DNA of 64,000 nucleotides, taken from positions 14,962,825 to 15,026,824 of the forward strand of contig CM037841.1 of NCBI GenBank assembly GCA_021234535.1. Reading direction: 5' to 3'. The notes under the pieces are model-generated. The model had not been told where the DNA came from and did no database searches. It worked only from the letters and a program-made list of their open reading frames with translations. Below are positions 23,800 to 37,651 of this stretch, piece after piece. This stretch comes from Stichopus chloronotus. Lineage: Eukaryota > Echinodermata > Holothuroidea > Aspidochirotida > Stichopodidae. The stretch's first letter is position 1; every line of letters begins with the position of its first letter. A program made the translations under genes and the position numbers.

Positions 23800-26006
23800 A
23801 GTAATTGTGGGAATCCGTTTAAAATGTACAGGAGAAGTTATCCTACGGCTTTCGATAGTGAGGAAATAAACAGAATCAGACGAGATATCATGTGTAAAAT
23901 TAAAACAAGGATAACGATTAACGAAATTTACTAGATTCTTAAGTTCATTCCTACAGTGCACTGGGCACAGCCTACAACACTGTATAAAATAGGTATCTTA
24001 CCACTATCGGCGTTCTTCAAATCATCCCATCGTCAGACAGGAAATAGATGGGCCTCATCTTTGCGGTTCCCATTTGCGGTTACACATTTGATTTATCAAT
24101 ATCAGTGACCATTGAAATGAAAAGCATTCACATTGAGCCGTAAAATAGTATTAGTAGAAACACTAGGGTTATGACGCCGATCAAGATAGTGGCATAGGAA
24201 CTGCAAAGCTATAGATCCCCACTTATGTAAAGGCTACACATATCCAACTTAAGTGAATAAAAAAAATTGTTGCTATCTGGAAATGAAAACTCTTTTACAA
24301 CTCTTCAGAAATGGGGTGTATCTTGGATGAATGAGAGTAATAATTTCACAGTTTGGTTAAGTACTCTGTAGGCCTATAGATATTCAAAATTAGAACAGTG
24401 GGACAACTATGACCCTGGAGACGATTGGCAGGGACGTAGTCACGATTTTTTTTGTGAGGGGGGACAATCGATCATTGTCCCTATTTTTCACAGCCGTCCT
24501 GGTTGAGGGGTATGGGGAAGGAGTTGCGCCCTACCAAGGGTTAAGCCTGGATTTCAAATCAGTCCGGATGGGCCTGATGGCATGAGAAGACATGAGGAGA
24601 GGCTGAGGGAATAGGGACCCCCTCCCCTTTGCCTAAAGGATCACGTGTGCCCCTTTTTGTGGTATTATCTAATGCAACGAAGCAATGTAGGACTCGACTG
24701 CATTTTTTTTTTTTTGGGGGGGGGGGAACGCCCGAGCAGAACATGAGCTGGTTGAATGCACTCCTGGTGAAACATTTTTAACTTTAAAAAAAAATGAAAT
24801 TGACGTCCTTTTAAGTGTAGTAGGATTAACATACTTCAAGTAGTAGAAATGGGGTACTTTTAAATTAGGTTTAGTTGCAGACTTGCCCCAAGTCTCTCAC
24901 GTGCTGCTCCCTTCTACCTCGCATGCCGTTCCTTGCCTAAGCTCAAAACTTCATCCGAATATACCACTATTCGTACAGTTCCTGTAGCGCTTTCTACAAC
25001 TACCGAACGAAAGCACTTGCTTCTAAAGGCCCTCGTACACAAACACTGTAAAGGACTGCTCAATGCAGTGTCTTGCCACGTGCAAGAGACTTGTATCTTT
25101 TGCTTCTGTTGACGTCATCATTTTTCACTCGTTTGTTGTTTTATTCACCCCAAATTAAAGCAGGATGTGCTGTTTTTCCTGCAATGTCAAAGGCGCACCA
25201 AAACACTGGCTATATTTTGTATAGTTGTAAAAAGCTGTACAAACTACCGTAGCATGGCCTATTTGTCCAAAAGAAGCCTAATTTCCTGAAGCAATACGTT
25301 TTTGTTGTGGGACCTTCACACGGAAAAGTCGCACATTTACTACAGGGCCTGGTTCTGCTAACTTTTTACCCGAAGAAAAAAATGATTCACTCTTCTTTCT
25401 GCCGTAATTAACAATCTAATGAATGAAATTTCTCCTGGAAGAAACATATAGATGGTATTTTCCAGATTGGCATCGAATGGAAGAGAATGATGGAGAATAG
25501 ACAATGAAGGCTATTTTTGCTCCTTCAAACAGCACATCCTGCTTTAACGACGAATAAATTTGAAGATAACCAGCTGTTGTCATCCAATCAGCGTTGAGTA
25601 TTGTATGACTCTTTATGGATATTCATGTTATTCGCGCCATGAACGTTGAACAGTAGTATATATGCGTATACCGCACATATTACTGCAGCTGGCTAGTGAC
25701 GTCGGTAGCTAGCACTGTGTAACCAATGAAGTTTTTCCTTGTAAAACCTCCTTGGTGTAACAAGATTTCAATAACTTGTTGTAGAGCTGGGAGTGTGTTC
25801 CTTGTGAAAGGGCATGCAGTCCGTGAAAGGAGGGGAGAACCATAGAGATCCTATAACCTCCCTCACCCGGGAGAGGACCACTAGCGTACACAGGGGAGGG
25901 GGCCATTGGGCCATGCCCCCCCCCTCACATTCCCCATTTTTTTTTAAATACTGCATATCTTGCTGAAAATATCAGAAATAAGGCTGGGTTCATGCAGCTG
26001 AAAAAA

Positions 26007-26104
26007 CTTGGGAAGGGCTATTTCCGGCCATCTGGGGGGTTTGTAAAACCCAAAATTTTCTTGTACGCTCCGCGCCAACCGATGGTGGCTCTCCGCTTAG
26101 ATAG
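26007..26104 (+). repeat. GC-rich dispersed repeat, copy 1
   Basis: Contains TTTCCGGCCATCTGGGG, a TTTTCTTGTACGCTCCGCGCC core and GATGGTGGCTCTCCGCTTAG. The same order recurs at 31850 and 41855 and, diverged, at 42232. Confidence 0.7.
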
Positions 26105-26227
26105 CCTTCACAAGCTTGCACCCCCTCCCCTTCGAAGGTCTTTTAAGGTCTTCTTTAATGCTCCAGATTGCAGGAGATCTGCAGATTTTACAATTTTCCT
26201 GGGAAAGCATGCCCCCTACCGACCCCC

Positions 26228-26283
26228 TAGCAAAAACTTTCTTGTACGCTTCCGCACCAACCGATCGTGGCGCTACGCTCGGA
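26228..26283 (+). repeat. GC-rich dispersed repeat, copy 2 (partial)
   Basis: Only the second half is present: TTTCTTGTACGCTTCCGCACC, then GATCGTGGCGCTACGCTC. Confidence 0.6.
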
Positions 26284-27849
26284 TCTCTCAATTGCAGTAA
26301 TTCCGGCAGAGGCTACGGCCTCCCCCTCCATAAATTCCTGGGTACGCCACTGGAGAGGACAATCACGAAAGACATGGGAAAAAGTCTAGTTTTAGTTGGC
26401 ACTGACAACTAATACTTTTGGGATTTTTTTTTTTAATTCAGCGTCAGGGTTGGCTTACTGACAATAAATGACCATTGATTCTAGAATCCATGACATCCAA
26501 GGTTTTGAACGACAGTTCGGGAGGCGTACTACAAATGCGTCCTGCAGGAAATAAATATGCCGGCCCCTCTGCTACGGATTCCATCTCCTAGCCTCATGAT
26601 ACTCGTATACTGCGTATGAGCAACAGGCCTGTGTATGGCCAAAAGAAAGCAGCGATTTCACACCTTCATGAACACCTTGTTTCAGATGTGTTGTTTATTT
26701 GTTTTGTCTTAGTTTTCAATGTCATAAGAAGATCACACCTGTGAAGCCCGGAAAGTGCCCCCCCCCCCCCTCAGTTTAGGCCTACCAGCTTTCCACAACT
26801 CTGTCAACTTACTATCCCTCCATTCCTCTTCGTTTTTGTCCTTTTTATTCTCCTACATTTTTCAACATTATCCATCGCATCAACACTGACATTTTTGTGG
26901 AGTGCACTCTGCCCCTCCTTGGCTGGCTACGCTACTGATAATCGGACGATCTTCTAATTTTTTAGAATTTTCCAAATTTTTCAAAGCTCGTGGTTATCCC
27001 TCCCCACTTTAGATAGTGCTTTTGTTCACATCAAATCTATGGATAGTGACACCGCATTGGAAGCCTCCTGTGTCAAACCTAATTCTAACCGTATCCCACT
27101 GGTCCTCCCTTTTCACCCGTCAAACAATTCATACGACGGGTTATCTATAAAAGTGTAAAGCTTCCAAGCAAAGACGATTCCACTAAAGACATTTTCCACG
27201 ATTCACCTATCACGTCACATAAGAGACACCGAAATCTCGCGGAATATTTAGTGAGAGCTTCAACACCTCACAAAATACACATAATGTGCTAAACTCATGT
27301 CTCGAGAAGACCTTTTCTGCATAACATAACATGCCGTGATATCCAGCTCTACCATGATGGTTCGGCGAAGTTCCTCTCGAGAAGGCATAAGCATGTACCG
27401 TATAATATCATGTATCCGTGAGGCAGGGGCCGGTGTAACATCTGTGAATTTGTCGCTCTTGGCAATTTGTTAGAAATACAAGGTCCCCGGAGGTCATTCA
27501 AAGTCAAGGGTCACTTTACGTGTATGGTGACCACAGGGTGTCATAAGTCTAAAAATTGACACTCGATTTAATCGTCATACGTCAGTTTCTCGCAATCTGA
27601 TTGAATGAAATCGTCATATCCACTAGAAATCGACATGTGCCAATTTCATCTACGTATGACAGTTTCAAGTCCTTTCATTGGTTTTCATTTAGACATGACA
27701 CATTTTTAAAAAGTTGATTGGAAGAAACTGTCATATGTCGAACTAAATGGTACATGTGTCAATTTAAATCAGCATCTGTCAGCTTCTCGCGGTCATTATG
27801 GACAATATAGGCCACATGACAGCTTCTAGAATCCTGATGAGAAGAACTG

Positions 27850-27914
27850 TGATAAGTAGGATTGAATAGTAATTTAATAGATTTAATCCTACTTCGATTC
27901 AATCCTACTTATCA
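27850..27914. repeat. Perfect 18-bp inverted repeat
   Basis: TGATAAGTAGGATTGAAT (27850-27867) is matched exactly by its reverse complement at 27897-27914. The 29-bp loop repeats part of the arm (AATCCTACTTCG). Confidence 0.7.
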
Positions 27915-30777
27915 GTTTTGAAATATGGCAATTAAATTTTTACTAGATTAATTAATTAATTAACATACATATAATAATTAATTTATTACTAATGTATTGT
28001 TTATCCGTCATTCATCTTCTTCTTCATGTGATAAAAGGTGAAACATCCAGGGAGACATTATAATTTATTACACGACGTACGCATAATGTGTAATGTCAGA
28101 TCATAAGTAATTACCTATTAATAATCAGTAATTACAGATTGTCGTTCATCGAGTCCAAATGAGTAATCATAACACTGCACACCTGTGTATGTTGTGTAAT
28201 ATGAGCTACTCTGCATCTCAAGGTCAAGTTTGCTGTCAATCAAAGAGTGGAGCCAAATTATAGAATTTTGCTTACAGCTAGCCAAAAATGTAGTTTGGGG
28301 TGATGAGTGACCGCATAGGTAGCCTTTTTGGCAAAACAAGCACAGAAATTCTACGATTATTTTTTTTTTTTTTTAGTTTGAGATGTTCTGTATTCTGCCT
28401 TATCAGAATTTGATCACAGGGAAGATAATCAGTACGAGGATAATGAAACTGAGTGTACAGTCAGTATTCCATTCATCGGACATGCCTCAAGATTTTAAAG
28501 AAATCCTTGAGTAACCACTTTAAAGGCATCAGTAAAAATAATTTAAATAATATTTTCAATACCTTCAGGTTCAGTGGTTTTCGTTGAAAGATTTGACCCC
28601 TTCGAACCCGACAACGAACGTTGTCCATTCATTTGAAGGTTCTTGTGATAAGAATCAAACCTACAAAACTAAAAGACACTTCGCTACCACTTAAGGAACA
28701 CTTCTCAAATGGATCTTCCAGTGCCATTAGTGATTCCATCAATAAATACACAGATTGCTGTAACTGCACCCTGGCTAATTTTCTATTCTCGCTAACGGGA
28801 GTTCAGGTTTTGAAATTAAAAAAGTTCGTAACATAAAAAACTCAAATATAATTTGAATGTCCAGCTGTACCATCATGGATCATCCTTCTCACTTTATGTG
28901 CGTTAATGTACTACTTTGATGTATTTTGTATACTTTTATTGTTAACGTCTCAAACTATATTGCTGTTTTGTATTACATTTCATCGCCTGAGAGGAAGATG
29001 TGAATTTTAGCAAACGTTTGTGTTATTAAGCATTTATTTCAAGACCTTTTTCGTTTTAATTTGCTCTTTTGTATGGTTCTACAACTGAAAAACTCGGCAA
29101 ACTATAGTATACTTTTTGAAGGCCTATACTTGCCTCTACGACTAGTGGTGACTATTTGAAATTCCAAAAGTGTAACATTACTGTAGAATTTACCCAAATG
29201 TCTCACAAAACTTATACGTGAGATCAAATTTGTCCCGTTTCTTCGAGAAGATTACCACTCCGGTGATAGGTCAATATCAAGAATTTTTCAGTTACCATCG
29301 CTAACGTAACCCGTATGTATCTATGATGTGTTTGTTTGTAAAGGAAGTTATTAGTGGTCCGAGGACTTCCCTACAGAAACTGCCATTCCTATGAATTATC
29401 TTTGAAAAATGTAAATCATGGCTACGGATGATGAAGATGATAACCAACTCAGGAAAGGACGGATTGTTTGGTAACCATCCATAAAAAAAAAGATATTCGT
29501 CATTTGAATGCTGACCCTAAAAAGTTCCGTACACATTGGTGCCGTTTCTCTCAAGCAAAGGATTGGCAATTTGGTTTATTCCTATAGATGAGAATGATAT
29601 TAAGAAGTCATGTAAGGTATATACAATATAGTCGAAGATCGGCCTTGATTTACCTGCAGTCTATTGCCTCAAAGTATGAAATTGGGTCATACAATACAAA
29701 ACCGGTTAATAATTGGGTCCTAAATATGTCTGCATAAAACCATGACGGTATTATGTAGCTCTAAAATAATGGCAGTTACCCAGAAAAGAAGCAATTCAAA
29801 TAGTACATGACGTGATACGGTAAGCCCCAAGTATATAACTGAGTAATGATTAAACTTGATTTAATCACATATGGATTCCTGGAAGTGGGTATGGTGGAGG
29901 GAGGGGTTTTAGCGATGTGTCGGAAATAACACACGGAGACGACCTAGACGATGCTTTACTGCTGTAGTATTGTTTATGAAACAAAATAAACAACAACTAT
30001 GTTATTACAATGTTAGCTTTAAAATCTCTTCCCAGACTGCTTATGTGTTAGTATTGTAAAATATTGACTATGCCTATATCTTTAAATTATGACAGAAACA
30101 TCACCTTTGTTACAAATCACAGTATTTTTTCTCTCTCTCTCCACCCCTCTCTCTCTCTCTCTCATTTATTTTTTATTCATTTTTGTTTTTGTTTTTTATG
30201 TCTTAGTTTGCTCTTTCACTTTTGGGAAGTTACTCTTCACTCTGTTTCATTCTACTACGAGGAATATATGCACAATCAAATCAGAGACAGAAATATAGTT
30301 GAATGAATTGAAATTTAACTGTCTATTGAGGTAGTTCTCATCACGAATGTACTGACATGGTAATCTATTTGGTGGTCAAGTTTATATTGACCACACAACA
30401 CAATGATGGATTTTAGAGGTGGTACTTTTCTTGCTCAAATTTATTTTCAGTATTATTGTGAACAGATAGAATGGCTATAACAAGTAGAAATGAAGCTTGG
30501 AAGTTATTAAATGAAGCAACGACATTTAATACCTTGCCTGTTTGAGGCATGTGGCGTCAATGAGAGTATAGTTTTTAGTCTATATGACCGATATTACTTG
30601 ATTTGTCACCCAATTCCCCTGGTCTGATCAGTTCTTACCGTTAATGGTATAGAAAACCGTTAACAGTTCTTACCTTCAATGGTAGATATTCAAACTCTGT
30701 TGTATTATAACACGATAACACATTATTGCGGTAAGGATGGTTGAAATAATTTGAACAACCCAAGCTTCCCTGTTCAC

Positions 30778-30870
30778 TCGTGGCGCAGTGGGTAAGGGGA
30801 CACTCTTAATGATTACATAAGTAAATGTTATAATCATGAAGTTCGAAGCCAATGTGTCCAATTGCCTCTT
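30778..30870 (+). repeat. Possible tRNA-derived SINE fragment
   Basis: TGGCGCAGTGGGTAAG resembles a pol III A box, and AGTTCGAAGCC, about 60 bp later, resembles a B box. No cloverleaf is evident, so this is not called a tRNA gene. Confidence 0.35.
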
Positions 30871-31393
30871 AGCTAGTACAGTGTCATTCATTAACACTCC
30901 ATAAAGGCTGTGATGAAATCAAGCTACATTTTAAGTATTGATAAAATGCTTTGTCATATAGGCCTGTTCTTAGATGTATGTCTGTTTGTAAATCCGGTGG
31001 CTTCAGGTGCACAGATCCCGACGCAGTGACCTAATTGATAGAGCGGGGAAGGGTACTCTCCCCTCCCTACACGGACCAGGGGGCTCAAAAAGACGTAGAC
31101 GTAAAAAAGGAAAAATGAAAAAAAAGAGATAGGAAGACAAAAGAAAGAGAAAAAAAAATGAAAAAGAAGGTAAAGAAAATGCAAGCTTGAGTACTTTGAG
31201 CGCCCTGAGATCCATGGAATGATGTTGGTATTGCCCATATACAGCGTTCAAAATCCAAGCATTTTTACAGTTTTCATCATGCAATGTACAAAATGTTACA
31301 GCGAAAAGCTCCCAATAATATAATGAAAAGCGTCTTCTATCCAAGAAAAATACTGAGAGTAAGATTTCTTGGAGTTTACTTGCAGAACCTTGG

Positions 31394-31480
31394 AGGGCGT
31401 TTCCTGTGGTCTAAGGGGTATTTTTAGGTAAAAATTTCTGTTTCGCTCCGCACCAACCGATAGTGGCACTCTGCACAGAC
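31394..31480 (+). repeat. GC-rich dispersed repeat, copy 3
   Basis: Diverged first half, then TTTCGCTCCGCACCAACCGA and TAGTGGCACTCTGC. Confidence 0.55.
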
Positions 31481-31792
31481 AATTTTTCCCACAATTCTCA
31501 GTCCCCCCTAGTCAAAAATTCTTGGTGAGCCGCCGCAGCACGAGGGACATACACTGTATTTCTGTACCACTCTTTGATGCTCTCTTATTTATGGCCTTGA
31601 TCAGGTTACAAAAATGCTAGCTACTTCCCTGGGGCTCACGTCGAGTCTCTTGACCCCTTGAAAATAACCCCTGTGTCTCTACTGCCTCAGAGATAAAAAA
31701 GTGGAAGTTAAAGATATCTTTAGTCCTCCCCCCCCCCCCCCAATATTTGCAAATTGCTCCAGGAATAAATGAATTAAATTTCTCATTAAATG

Positions 31793-31943
31793 AGAAATTG
31801 CAGATATGGGATCCCTGTTTCAAGATTGGACACATTCAGCTAACAAAGCCCCGAAAGTCCCGTTTTCGGCCATCTGGGGAGTTGAAAAGTCAAAAATGTG
31901 TACGATTCGCCTTAACTGATGGTGGCGCTACGCTTAGGTAGTC
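31793..31943 (+). repeat. GC-rich dispersed repeat, copy 4
   Basis: Includes the upstream segment GAAATTGCAGATATGGGATC shared with copy 5, then TTTTCGGCCATCTGGGGAG and GATGGTGGCGCTACGCTTAG. Confidence 0.7.
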
Positions 31944-33586
31944 GCCTGCTGGCACTCACCACCCTTTTCTTACTCCCATATCTTTTTCGTTCTGCTCCCA
32001 CCTGCTTAGGCCTATATGTAGGTTGAACAGCATTGGCTTAGCACGAGAATAGAGGGTCACTATTATGCAGTCCCCTAAAAGCTATTTTCGCCCCCTCTGA
32101 CCGAAACTGCTAGCTCCGTCATTGACAGGCACATGCATGAAATAGTGATTTATGCATCAAATGAAGTGATAATCACGAGAAACCATCAACGTACTACTGT
32201 AAGGCACATTGCATCTCTTGAACCCTTTAGCTGGTAGCCCTTCAGCTTTATTTTATGTTTGTATGCAGAAACATTATCCCATTAATACGCCTTCCGTTTT
32301 TACAAAAGTCTTGAAAATCAACGATATTGAAAATAAATGGAATTTAAAAGGACTTATTACGGTATCACAGTCTGTGGATATGAGCATAATAACATATAAA
32401 TTCAGACCAGTTAATGCAATGTTTATGTTTTTTCAACTTTTGGCCACAAATTAAAACAGCCAATAAATTCAGCACAACGTAGGCTTATACTCGCAGGGAA
32501 TAAATATTTATTACGTCAGGCTGTACGTAGTATTGAACAATAAATCAAATTGTTTCGTTCTTAAAGTCCTTGTATATTTAAAATATTCCTCAAGTTCAGT
32601 GGCGACTATTGTAATTTCTTAAGGTATGCAGCTACAGCTAACTTCAGTTGATTCCGGTAATTCCAGGTCATATACCAGCAACATGTGTCCGTATGTGCTC
32701 TGCATCCTGTTTTGGCAGGTCTGTTGATTCAGGCAGTGATGTCATTTCCTACTACCCTTTGTAGTCTACCTTTTTACGTTATGGAACCAAATCAAAAATG
32801 GTATTTGATCACAATATCAAAGAATAGAATAGTAAATGTTATTGAGGATTTTAATAAAATATATGAAGTATATGCAAATGACGGAACGCGATAGAGTGGG
32901 ACAGGGCGCAGTATGAGAGGTTTACTTTCTGTTCGAATGATTCCTCACAGCTGTGATACATCGATAATCAAATAATGCATGTTGTAGTGTTACATTCAAG
33001 CTTTATGTCTGCAATTCTTCATGCTATGTACCATTTATCCAATCAATCAGGTCAAATACACGTTTAAGAAACCCTTTAAATCAGCATCCCGTATTTTACT
33101 TTGATGCCTATTTACTAAGCGAAGAGAAAGTTCATAAACGGAGATACATGTCATGGGACAAAACAGGATAAAAAATACCAGCAAATAGCAACTCATTCAG
33201 TTTCTTAATTAGTTGATGTCGATATAACTTTCATGATCCGGTGATTCAGCAGATTATAAAATGAAACTGCTTAGCATCACTGGATGATGATTATGAAAAC
33301 TGAGGGTTTCCCATTCCTTTCGCCTTGTGCGTCTTCACCCATAGGCCTATAACACTGTGGCAGAGTTACAGAGTTTGATCAATTATATTATTAGAATGGA
33401 TACCTTCATTCATTAGTATTTGTGCTAAAAGTTAACAGAAGTCACATGTAGCAGAGTTATGATATTTAATTTTGTTTTTGATTAATTAATTACACTGTAT
33501 TTTGGGATCTTTTGCCCTTGTTTATTATTATTTCTCGATATAGTATAGTTTGATACAAAGACACTGCTTTGTTTTTAAGTTGGGGG

Positions 33587-33954
33587 TGTAACAGAGTTAA
33601 TGGGAAGCTTGTTACGTAACAATGGGAGAATTATCTAGCAATGAGAGACTTGTGCGTCAATTATTCAAATATGTGTTGTGACGTGGGTGCAGGGTGTATT
33701 TTAATTCAAATGTGTGGAAGGGGTATAAAAAGGGATGAATTTTAAATATGATTTAGTTTGGTTCATAGAATTGGTGCGTGTAGGTCGATCGACTTACGCA
33801 TCCGTGTTTCAACTCCGACGGAGATTTATCTTGATTGGAAATAAAAGGAAAGAACATTGATTGATAACGACAATTCTGTGATTCTGTTTCCTTTCTCCGC
33901 GTTTTGTACTTTTCCGTCTCCGTCTGTGTGTTCAGTCCCGGTCGGTTCGTTACA
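33587..33954 (+). mobile_element. Candidate solo LTR
   Basis: 368 bp starting TGTAACAG and ending GTTACA (TG...CA borders inside a short inverted repeat). It holds a TATA box TATAAAAA at 33724 and, 110 bp later, a poly(A) signal AATAAA at 33840, the expected U3-R-U5 order. No internal retroelement sequence or obvious target duplication is seen next to it. Confidence 0.5.
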
Positions 33955-33999
33955 AACACGTAAATACATAAACAATGAAGTTACGATTTCTGCAAGCTT

Positions 34000-36900
34000 G
34001 AGGTTCAGACACCCCCTCTAATCCCTTTTATTTCACATAATCATAATGCATCTGTAACTTCTTATTCGCTCTCCTTGGGCCTATATGAGTGGAGAGCTTA
34101 TTAATTGGACTTGAAGAGACATTTTCTCTTCCATTATAAGAATGCTTTCAATAACCAGTTTTCAGTCAAGTATATAATTGTCTAGGAATATATCCCTTTT
34201 GACCGATATTCTCTTTATTTAAGTTAGACGGTGGGGAGATGTGAGGGGTGTGGCAATGTACGGAGATGAGATGGCAAAACCCCTTTCCTTGTGCTCTTTG
34301 TAAGGTCATGTCACCGTGTGCGTGTGAATGGACGCTTTCTCGAACTTTAAGTTTGAAACTTAGATTTTGTAATGTACAACAGTGACTGCAAGGAACATTA
34401 GTTGTTACGTTTGTTTGTCAAAGATCGTTTGTTAAAAAACCTTTAAGATGTCTTTATTCACACTTGGTAAGAATCCTAAACTCCTGTTGGAAAACAATTA
34501 ATATGAGTATTTAAAAATCACATTAAAGAAGAAAAATAATTATATCCTTCTACAACAGTAATAAGTCTTGTTTAAGAAATAAAACTCCATAAAGACCTTT
34601 ACTTGTTGCCTCCAGTGATTTGTACTCCACCCACTGTCCTTTCTCCCTCCATTAAACGTTCAAAGTTTTTTAACCAACCCTGGCTTTGCTTCGTAGTGTT
34701 ATTTGAAGGGAAACGACAGTTTTTACTTAGGTGAGAGGAAAAAAAACTTGAACAAGTGTCTAGTGTTCCCATCCACTACTTCTTTTCTACGCTTGTAGAA
34801 CACGTGTTGCAAGATGTCAAAAAGTGAGGAACTAGGGTTGGGGGCTGTCACAACAACTGAAAGACACTCTCCACAGTCAGGCATTTATCTCCTGACGCGA
34901 AGGTAAGGGGGGGGGGGGAATTTTCCATTTGGAATGAGGAGCCGTGGTCCCGTGGCCCGTGTTGGTATCCAGAGGCAACACACTGGTAGGGAACAGCACC
35001 AAATCTATGGAGTATTAACCCAACTGCGGCCATTTACAGAATAAAGCATTTCACTATCTACAAATGGCATTTATTGTGCACTCAATGAACCACAAATACA
35101 ACACTGTGCCCATCTTATGTAAAAAACAAAATTAAATTTTTTAACCCAAAATTAACGGACTGTCAATTTGATGATGAAGGGAGCTTTTGAGTTGGTGGAT
35201 TGATCATATTATCGGTTGCATGGGGCTTTGGATTATCACTTCCACTCAAGCAATCCCAAAGGAAGCATTTATGGGTGACCTTCATCAGTAATGTTCCGTA
35301 TGCACGCGAAGCACTCAAGCAAAAATGCACTCTTTGTGCAATTTTATTGCAAGTGGATGAAACTGGAAGCTGTTTTTAATTCCAATGGTGAGCTTCTTTC
35401 TGTAGATTTTGGATAACAACCGCATTTAGTTGGAGTCACGTCAGGGGACAAGGGAAAAATATCCGCTGCCAGTGCAGCCAAGGTACCAAGATTGCTTACT
35501 GAGAAAAGTCACCGTGAAAAAAATCACTAGCACGGTGCCTCTTACCTTCCAGCTGGCAAAGTAATTTTCCAGGCTGTTGGCAATGTAAATGCCCTCTTGT
35601 ACTTTGCGGTGCCACCGACTTCCATGGGAATTCAATAACATAAACAAGTAGGTAATCCACGGAGTTGCAAATCTCTTCCATATCGAGATTGTTTTGCATG
35701 GTCATTCGATACCCATCATTTCATGTGACCTCAGCTGTATATTTTCATCAGTGCTTCGGATTGCTCGTTGAGGCTAGAAGTGCTGAATATTCAAGTTATT
35801 TAGCGGTATCTAACGCTAGCGCTACTGCAGTTCGCCACGTGCATCGAACGGCACAAATACATGCATGCGCGTATACATGTGACTAAAAGTCGAGTGTGCG
35901 TAAAAAGTATCCCAGAATATGTGCGCGTCAAATCATTCCTCAGTTCTGCACGCTCTGTCACTCCGGATATTTTGAATGCCCTGAAAAATACGTTGTGCGT
36001 GCTTCAATTCTATCCTCACAGTGCGTAAACGTGTCGAGTCTTGTTCTTAATTGTACAACAGACTGTGTATTTATACGCTGTAACAACATACTGAGTAAGG
36101 TACTACGAACGCGTGAAATATGACAATGCTACCAGACACTCAGCCAAAAACGTGTTGCATAGACGTCACGAGGTCAAAGGTCAAGTGGTCAAAAGTCAAA
36201 TTGCCAAAAATGCTCTAAAAAGTGTGCCACGGTCTCCTCGTAGACGTTAAGTCGGGATGAACTTCAAACTTGGTGAGTAGGTGCCTGGTGCCCTGGTGCT
36301 TGGATGTAGTGTCCACTCGATCGATGACGTCATAGTTGAATGTCACACGTCACTGTTACTGTACCTCATAATACTGTGTGTTAGGTGCTGGTAGTGTATG
36401 GTGTCAACATGACTTTTATATCTTTGCCTTTCCATGAATATGGTATTTCAACCTATGCAACCATGTTTTAAGCTGAGTGATTATGTCTGGCAGCATTTTC
36501 ATTTTTTATGCGTTCATAGGTAATACGTCAGCCTTCATCTCAAGGTGTTATTTTCTTGAGCATTTTAGATCTGACAGTGTAATGTTTCTTCCACTGATAG
36601 TTGAGGTCGAGAGTAGTTTTGTTTTGAAAGCGCATCGAAGGATTCAATAGATTATACTTAGCATATCTCCATAATCATTGAAGGATGTGCTATTTAAAGA
36701 TAAAAAAATGCCCTCATCATTTATCTTCCATCTGCTCACCTATTTGATAAAAGTCTGAAAAAAATAATACATGCACCACGTTCATTTCCCGAGAAATCTC
36801 ATTACATTAGAGTGTTAATTGCTGTAGAAAGAATTTTTTGGGGAAAGAGGCTAAATAATTAAAAACTTAGCGAAACCGGACCCTGTGGTGAATGTGTGGC

Positions 36901-37360
36901 ACTTCCTTTGGGAAAAACGATCCTCTAAAACAAGACATTTCTCTTGGAAATTAGACTACATATCCCACGACGTGGTAGTTTCCATACCTTGATACAACTG
37001 TAAGATGTACGGCCAGTGCATTCGTGTACTTTTCAAAATGCAGAAATAATGCACATTTCTTTCCGAGCAGGGAATTGTTAGAAGGTTAACAATTAATATT
37101 GGCAGCAGGAGCTAAATAAATATGGACCCTGTTACTTTTCATTGGACAATGTTAAGATTTGAATAATTTTATAAATTCATCTGCCCAAAATTTATATCAA
37201 TCCGACTTGCACATCATTGATGCCACCAATCATCATAGGCTATATAACTCTCTTTACATGAAGGAACATTACTCTCAACTGAATACTAACTAGGAAGAAA
37301 TCTCATTTTCACATGAAATCTAATTTGACCACAAAGTGGTTTTCTGTAGCTGTTTAGATG
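34000..37360. other. Intergenic, nothing coding seen
   Basis: Short frames only. One perfect AGGTCAAAGGTCA lies at 36171-36183 outside any tandem array, followed by two more GGTCA/AGTCA half-sites. Confidence 0.5.
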
Positions 37361-37445
37361 ACTAAATTAAACTATGTCTTGATTTACACGTGTAAAATGT
37401 GTACATTTTACACATAGCCTTTAAATCAAGACAGTCTAATTTACT
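37361..37445. repeat. Long imperfect hairpin
   Basis: TAAATTA, GTCTTGATTTA and GTGTAAAATG on the left mirror CATTTTACAC, TAAATCAAGAC and TAATTTA on the right, about a GTAC centre near 37400. Confidence 0.65.
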
Positions 37446-37651
37446 ACGGAGAGGTAAAGAGTATAGCTGTTATTAGAGCACATTAGAGAATGTGCTACTG
37501 TAATGGACATTTTTGGGAAGGCTTTGTATATATGATTACGTATAATACCACCATTTGGAGGATAGCGTGCCATTTAAGTTAACACTTGTGTTTGGGCACT
37601 CTACAACTATAACTATGTGTTGTAATTCGTTGGAATTATTTCTTTTTTGTG

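Larger units (their letters stand above)
23800..30777. other. Intergenic, mostly unrecognised
   Basis: No exon with supporting splice or domain signals. Contains the T13-G11 tract at 24703-24726, the GC-rich repeat copies near 26.0-26.3 kb, a C-tract near 26757-26770 and the 18-bp inverted repeat at 27850. Confidence 0.5.

Noticed and set aside
23556..23804. Open frame with heptad-like repeats (TVTYIF, TTYQFG) on both strands of the foldback arms
   Set aside because: A 21-bp DNA period automatically gives a 7-residue peptide period; nothing else suggests a gene.
26097..26412. Overlapping open frames of about 65-100 codons on both strands near 26 kb
   Set aside because: They fall in the GC-rich dispersed repeat, where stop codons are rarer; the copies do not conserve a frame.
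30778..30870. A tRNA gene
   Set aside because: Only A-box-like and B-box-like words are present; no cloverleaf or anticodon arm can be drawn.
31003..31344. Minus-strand open frames of 94-113 codons rich in Phe, Ser and Leu
   Set aside because: They translate a low-complexity AAG/AAA-rich stretch, with no domain or homology signal.
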